From JBAZDC01 sp041654595 (GTDB lineage: Bacteria > Pseudomonadota > Gammaproteobacteria > Burkholderiales > Burkholderiaceae_B): 14,726 nt of DNA. Position numbers and translations under genes: made by a program. Each line of letters starts with the position of its first letter. Position 1 is the stretch's first letter. The notes beneath the pieces were generated by a model, which was not told the origin of the DNA, made no database searches, and worked only from the letters and a program-made list of their open reading frames with translations. Shown piece by piece: positions 13,909 to 14,726 of this stretch. Location: the NCBI GenBank assembly GCA_964551305.1, contig CAZKBT010000074.1, positions 1 to 14,726 of the forward strand, read 5' to 3'.

Positions 13909-14726
13909 TCAGACGTTGAACAAAAAATTCAACACGTCCCCATCCTTGACCACATACTCCTTGCCCTCGGCCCGCATCTTGCCCGCCTCCTTCGCGCCCT
14001 GCTCACCCTTATAGGCAATGAAGTCCTCATAGGCTATCGTCTGCGCGCGGATGAAGCCGCGTTCGAAATCCGTATGGATCACGCCGGCCGCCTTGGGCGC
14101 GGTGTCGCCCACGCGTATGGTCCAGGCGCGCACTTCCTTCACGCCCGCGGTGAAGTAGGTTTGCAGTCCCAATAAGCGATAGCCCGCGCGGATCACGCGG
14201 TTCAGGCCAGGCTCTTCCTGGCCGATGTCGGCCAGGAACACCTGCTTGTCTTCGTCGTCCAGATCGGCGATCTCGGCTTCGACCGCCGCGCAGACGGCGA
14301 CGACGGGCGAGTTCTCGGCCGCGGCGTAGTCTTGCACGGCCTTCAAGTGCGGGTTGTTCTCGAAGCCGTCTTCCCGGACGTTGGCGACGTACATCGCCGG
14401 CTTGGCGGTGATGAAGCACAGGGGCTTCAGCAACTGAAGCTCATCGGCGTCCAGTCCCAAGGCGCGGATGGGACGGGCCTCGTTCAATGCGGGGATGATT
14501 TTTTCCAGCAAGGCGACCATCTTGATCGCTTCCTTGTCGCCGGCGCGCGCGGTTTTCTGGTGGCGCTGCAAGGCCTTTTCAGCCGATCCCAGGTCGGCGA
14601 GCGCCAGCTCGGTATTGATGACCTCGATGTCGGACAAGGGGTCGATGCGGCCGGCCACGTGAATGACGTTCTCGTCGTCGAAGCAGCGCACCACGTGCAC
14701 GATGGCGTCGGTTTCGCGGATGTTGG
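13909..14726 (-). CDS. ychF: Redox-regulated ATPase / ribosome-associated GTPase-family protein YchF (5' end outside window)
   Basis: The frame runs off the right edge: before VHVVRCFDDENVIHVAGRID the last visible codons read NIRETDAI, as in YchF of E. coli, so the GTG at 14700 is not the start. About 272 of the roughly 363 family residues are present. Visible are the IDPLSDIEVINTELALADL helix, the coiled-coil insert, FITAKPAMYVANV (the NKxE-type base-recognition region, altered in YchF so that ATP is preferred), and LLGLQTYFTAGVKEVRAWTI. The C-terminal TGS domain follows, ending GDVLNFLFNV. The P-loop lies outside. YchF (OLA1 family) binds ribosomes and negatively affects oxidative stress resistance in E. 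coli. The coding end is complete; its final bases contain a short A/T inverted repeat at 13916-13932. Confidence 0.97.
   Translation of the reverse strand, partial: NIRETDAIVHVVRCFDDENVIHVAGRIDPLSDIEVINTELALADLGSAEKALQRHQKTARAGDKEAIKMVALLEKIIPALNEARPIRALGLDADELQLLKPLCFITAKPAMYVANVREDGFENNPHLKAVQDYAAAENSPVVAVCAAVEAEIADLDDEDKQVFLADIGQEEPGLNRVIRAGYRLLGLQTYFTAGVKEVRAWTIRVGDTAPKAAGVIHTDFERGFIRAQTIAYEDFIAYKGEQGAKEAGKMRAEGKEYVVKDGDVLNFLFNV

Noticed and set aside
13916..13932. TTGAA...TTCAA inverted repeat around six A at the ychF end, as a terminator
   Set aside because: Only 5 A/T-rich pairs, and it lies inside the coding bases for the conserved FLFNV end; too weak to call.
13472..14014. Plus-strand frame of 180 codons crossing the lipoprotein start and the ychF end
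   Set aside because: It runs antisense over two supported coding regions and has no ribosome site or recognisable domain; kept only as a reason for doubt about the minus-strand remnant.
1..14726. CRISPR arrays, tRNA or rRNA genes, insertion sequences, integrases, toxin-antitoxin or defence genes
   Set aside because: No regularly spaced repeats, no cloverleaf or TTCRA arm found by eye, and no transposase, recombinase or nuclease motifs in any credible frame.

Overview
The window looks like chromosomal DNA from a GC-rich betaproteobacterium of the Burkholderiales. Alcaligenaceae (Bordetella, Achromobacter and relatives) is the best guess. The reasons are the fdsA-fdhD-fdsD order of a soluble NAD-dependent formate dehydrogenase, a ChbG-like deacetylase, GtrA, ArnT-like and GT2 set resembling the lipid A glucosamine-modification (lgm) genes of Bordetella, and a class III truncated globin-nnrS-nsrR operon. 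Genus level is inference. No tRNA, rRNA, CRISPR array, insertion sequence or integrase was seen.

Layout: 1-2470 (+) is the 3' end of a formate dehydrogenase operon: the C-terminal part of fdsA, then fdhD/fdsC and fdsD. A convergent universal stress protein (2454-2915, -) overlaps fdsD at the 3' end. Next are a small rhodanese/phosphatase-like sulfurtransferase (3012-3353, -) and a divergent GNAT acetyltransferase (3401-4003, +). From 3982 to 7822 lies a cell-envelope aminosugar module in alternating orientation: ChbG/NaxD-like deacetylase (-, TTG start), GtrA-like membrane protein (+), ArnT-like lipid glycosyltransferase (-) and GT2 polyprenyl-phosphate glycosyltransferase (-). Together they could load an N-acetyl-aminosugar on undecaprenyl phosphate, deacetylate it, move it across the inner membrane and attach it to lipid A.

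The 7823-8073 intergenic region carries a near-consensus 23-base NsrR operator overlapping the -10 of a promoter for the nitric-oxide response operon at 8074-10187 (+): group III truncated haemoglobin, NnrS, and the NO-sensing Rrf2 repressor NsrR. Its three cysteines and the operator imply autoregulation. serA (3-phosphoglycerate dehydrogenase with ACT domain, 10178-11377, -) converges on nsrR with a 10-base overlap.

Upstream of serA, a possible Fur box sits just after a good -10 hexamer in front of a 334-residue tandem split-barrel (PNPOx-like) flavoprotein-type protein (11664-12668, +). The right end is less certain: a 79-residue membrane-anchored protein of unknown function (12770-13009, +), an unrecognised lipoprotein (13142-13558, -), a lower-GC stretch with a start-less open frame that may be a gene remnant (13607-13906, -), and the C-terminal three quarters of the GTPase YchF (13909 to the window end, -).

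The region is very compact. Four convergent gene pairs overlap at their 3' ends (17, 22, 62 and 10 bases), and two divergent pairs are separated by only 23 and 47 bases, so several promoters must lie inside neighbouring genes. I do not see a clearly new system. The most interesting points are the NsrR-controlled promoter, the scattered lipid A-modification module, the possibly iron-regulated double split-barrel protein, and the unexplained right-hand stretch.
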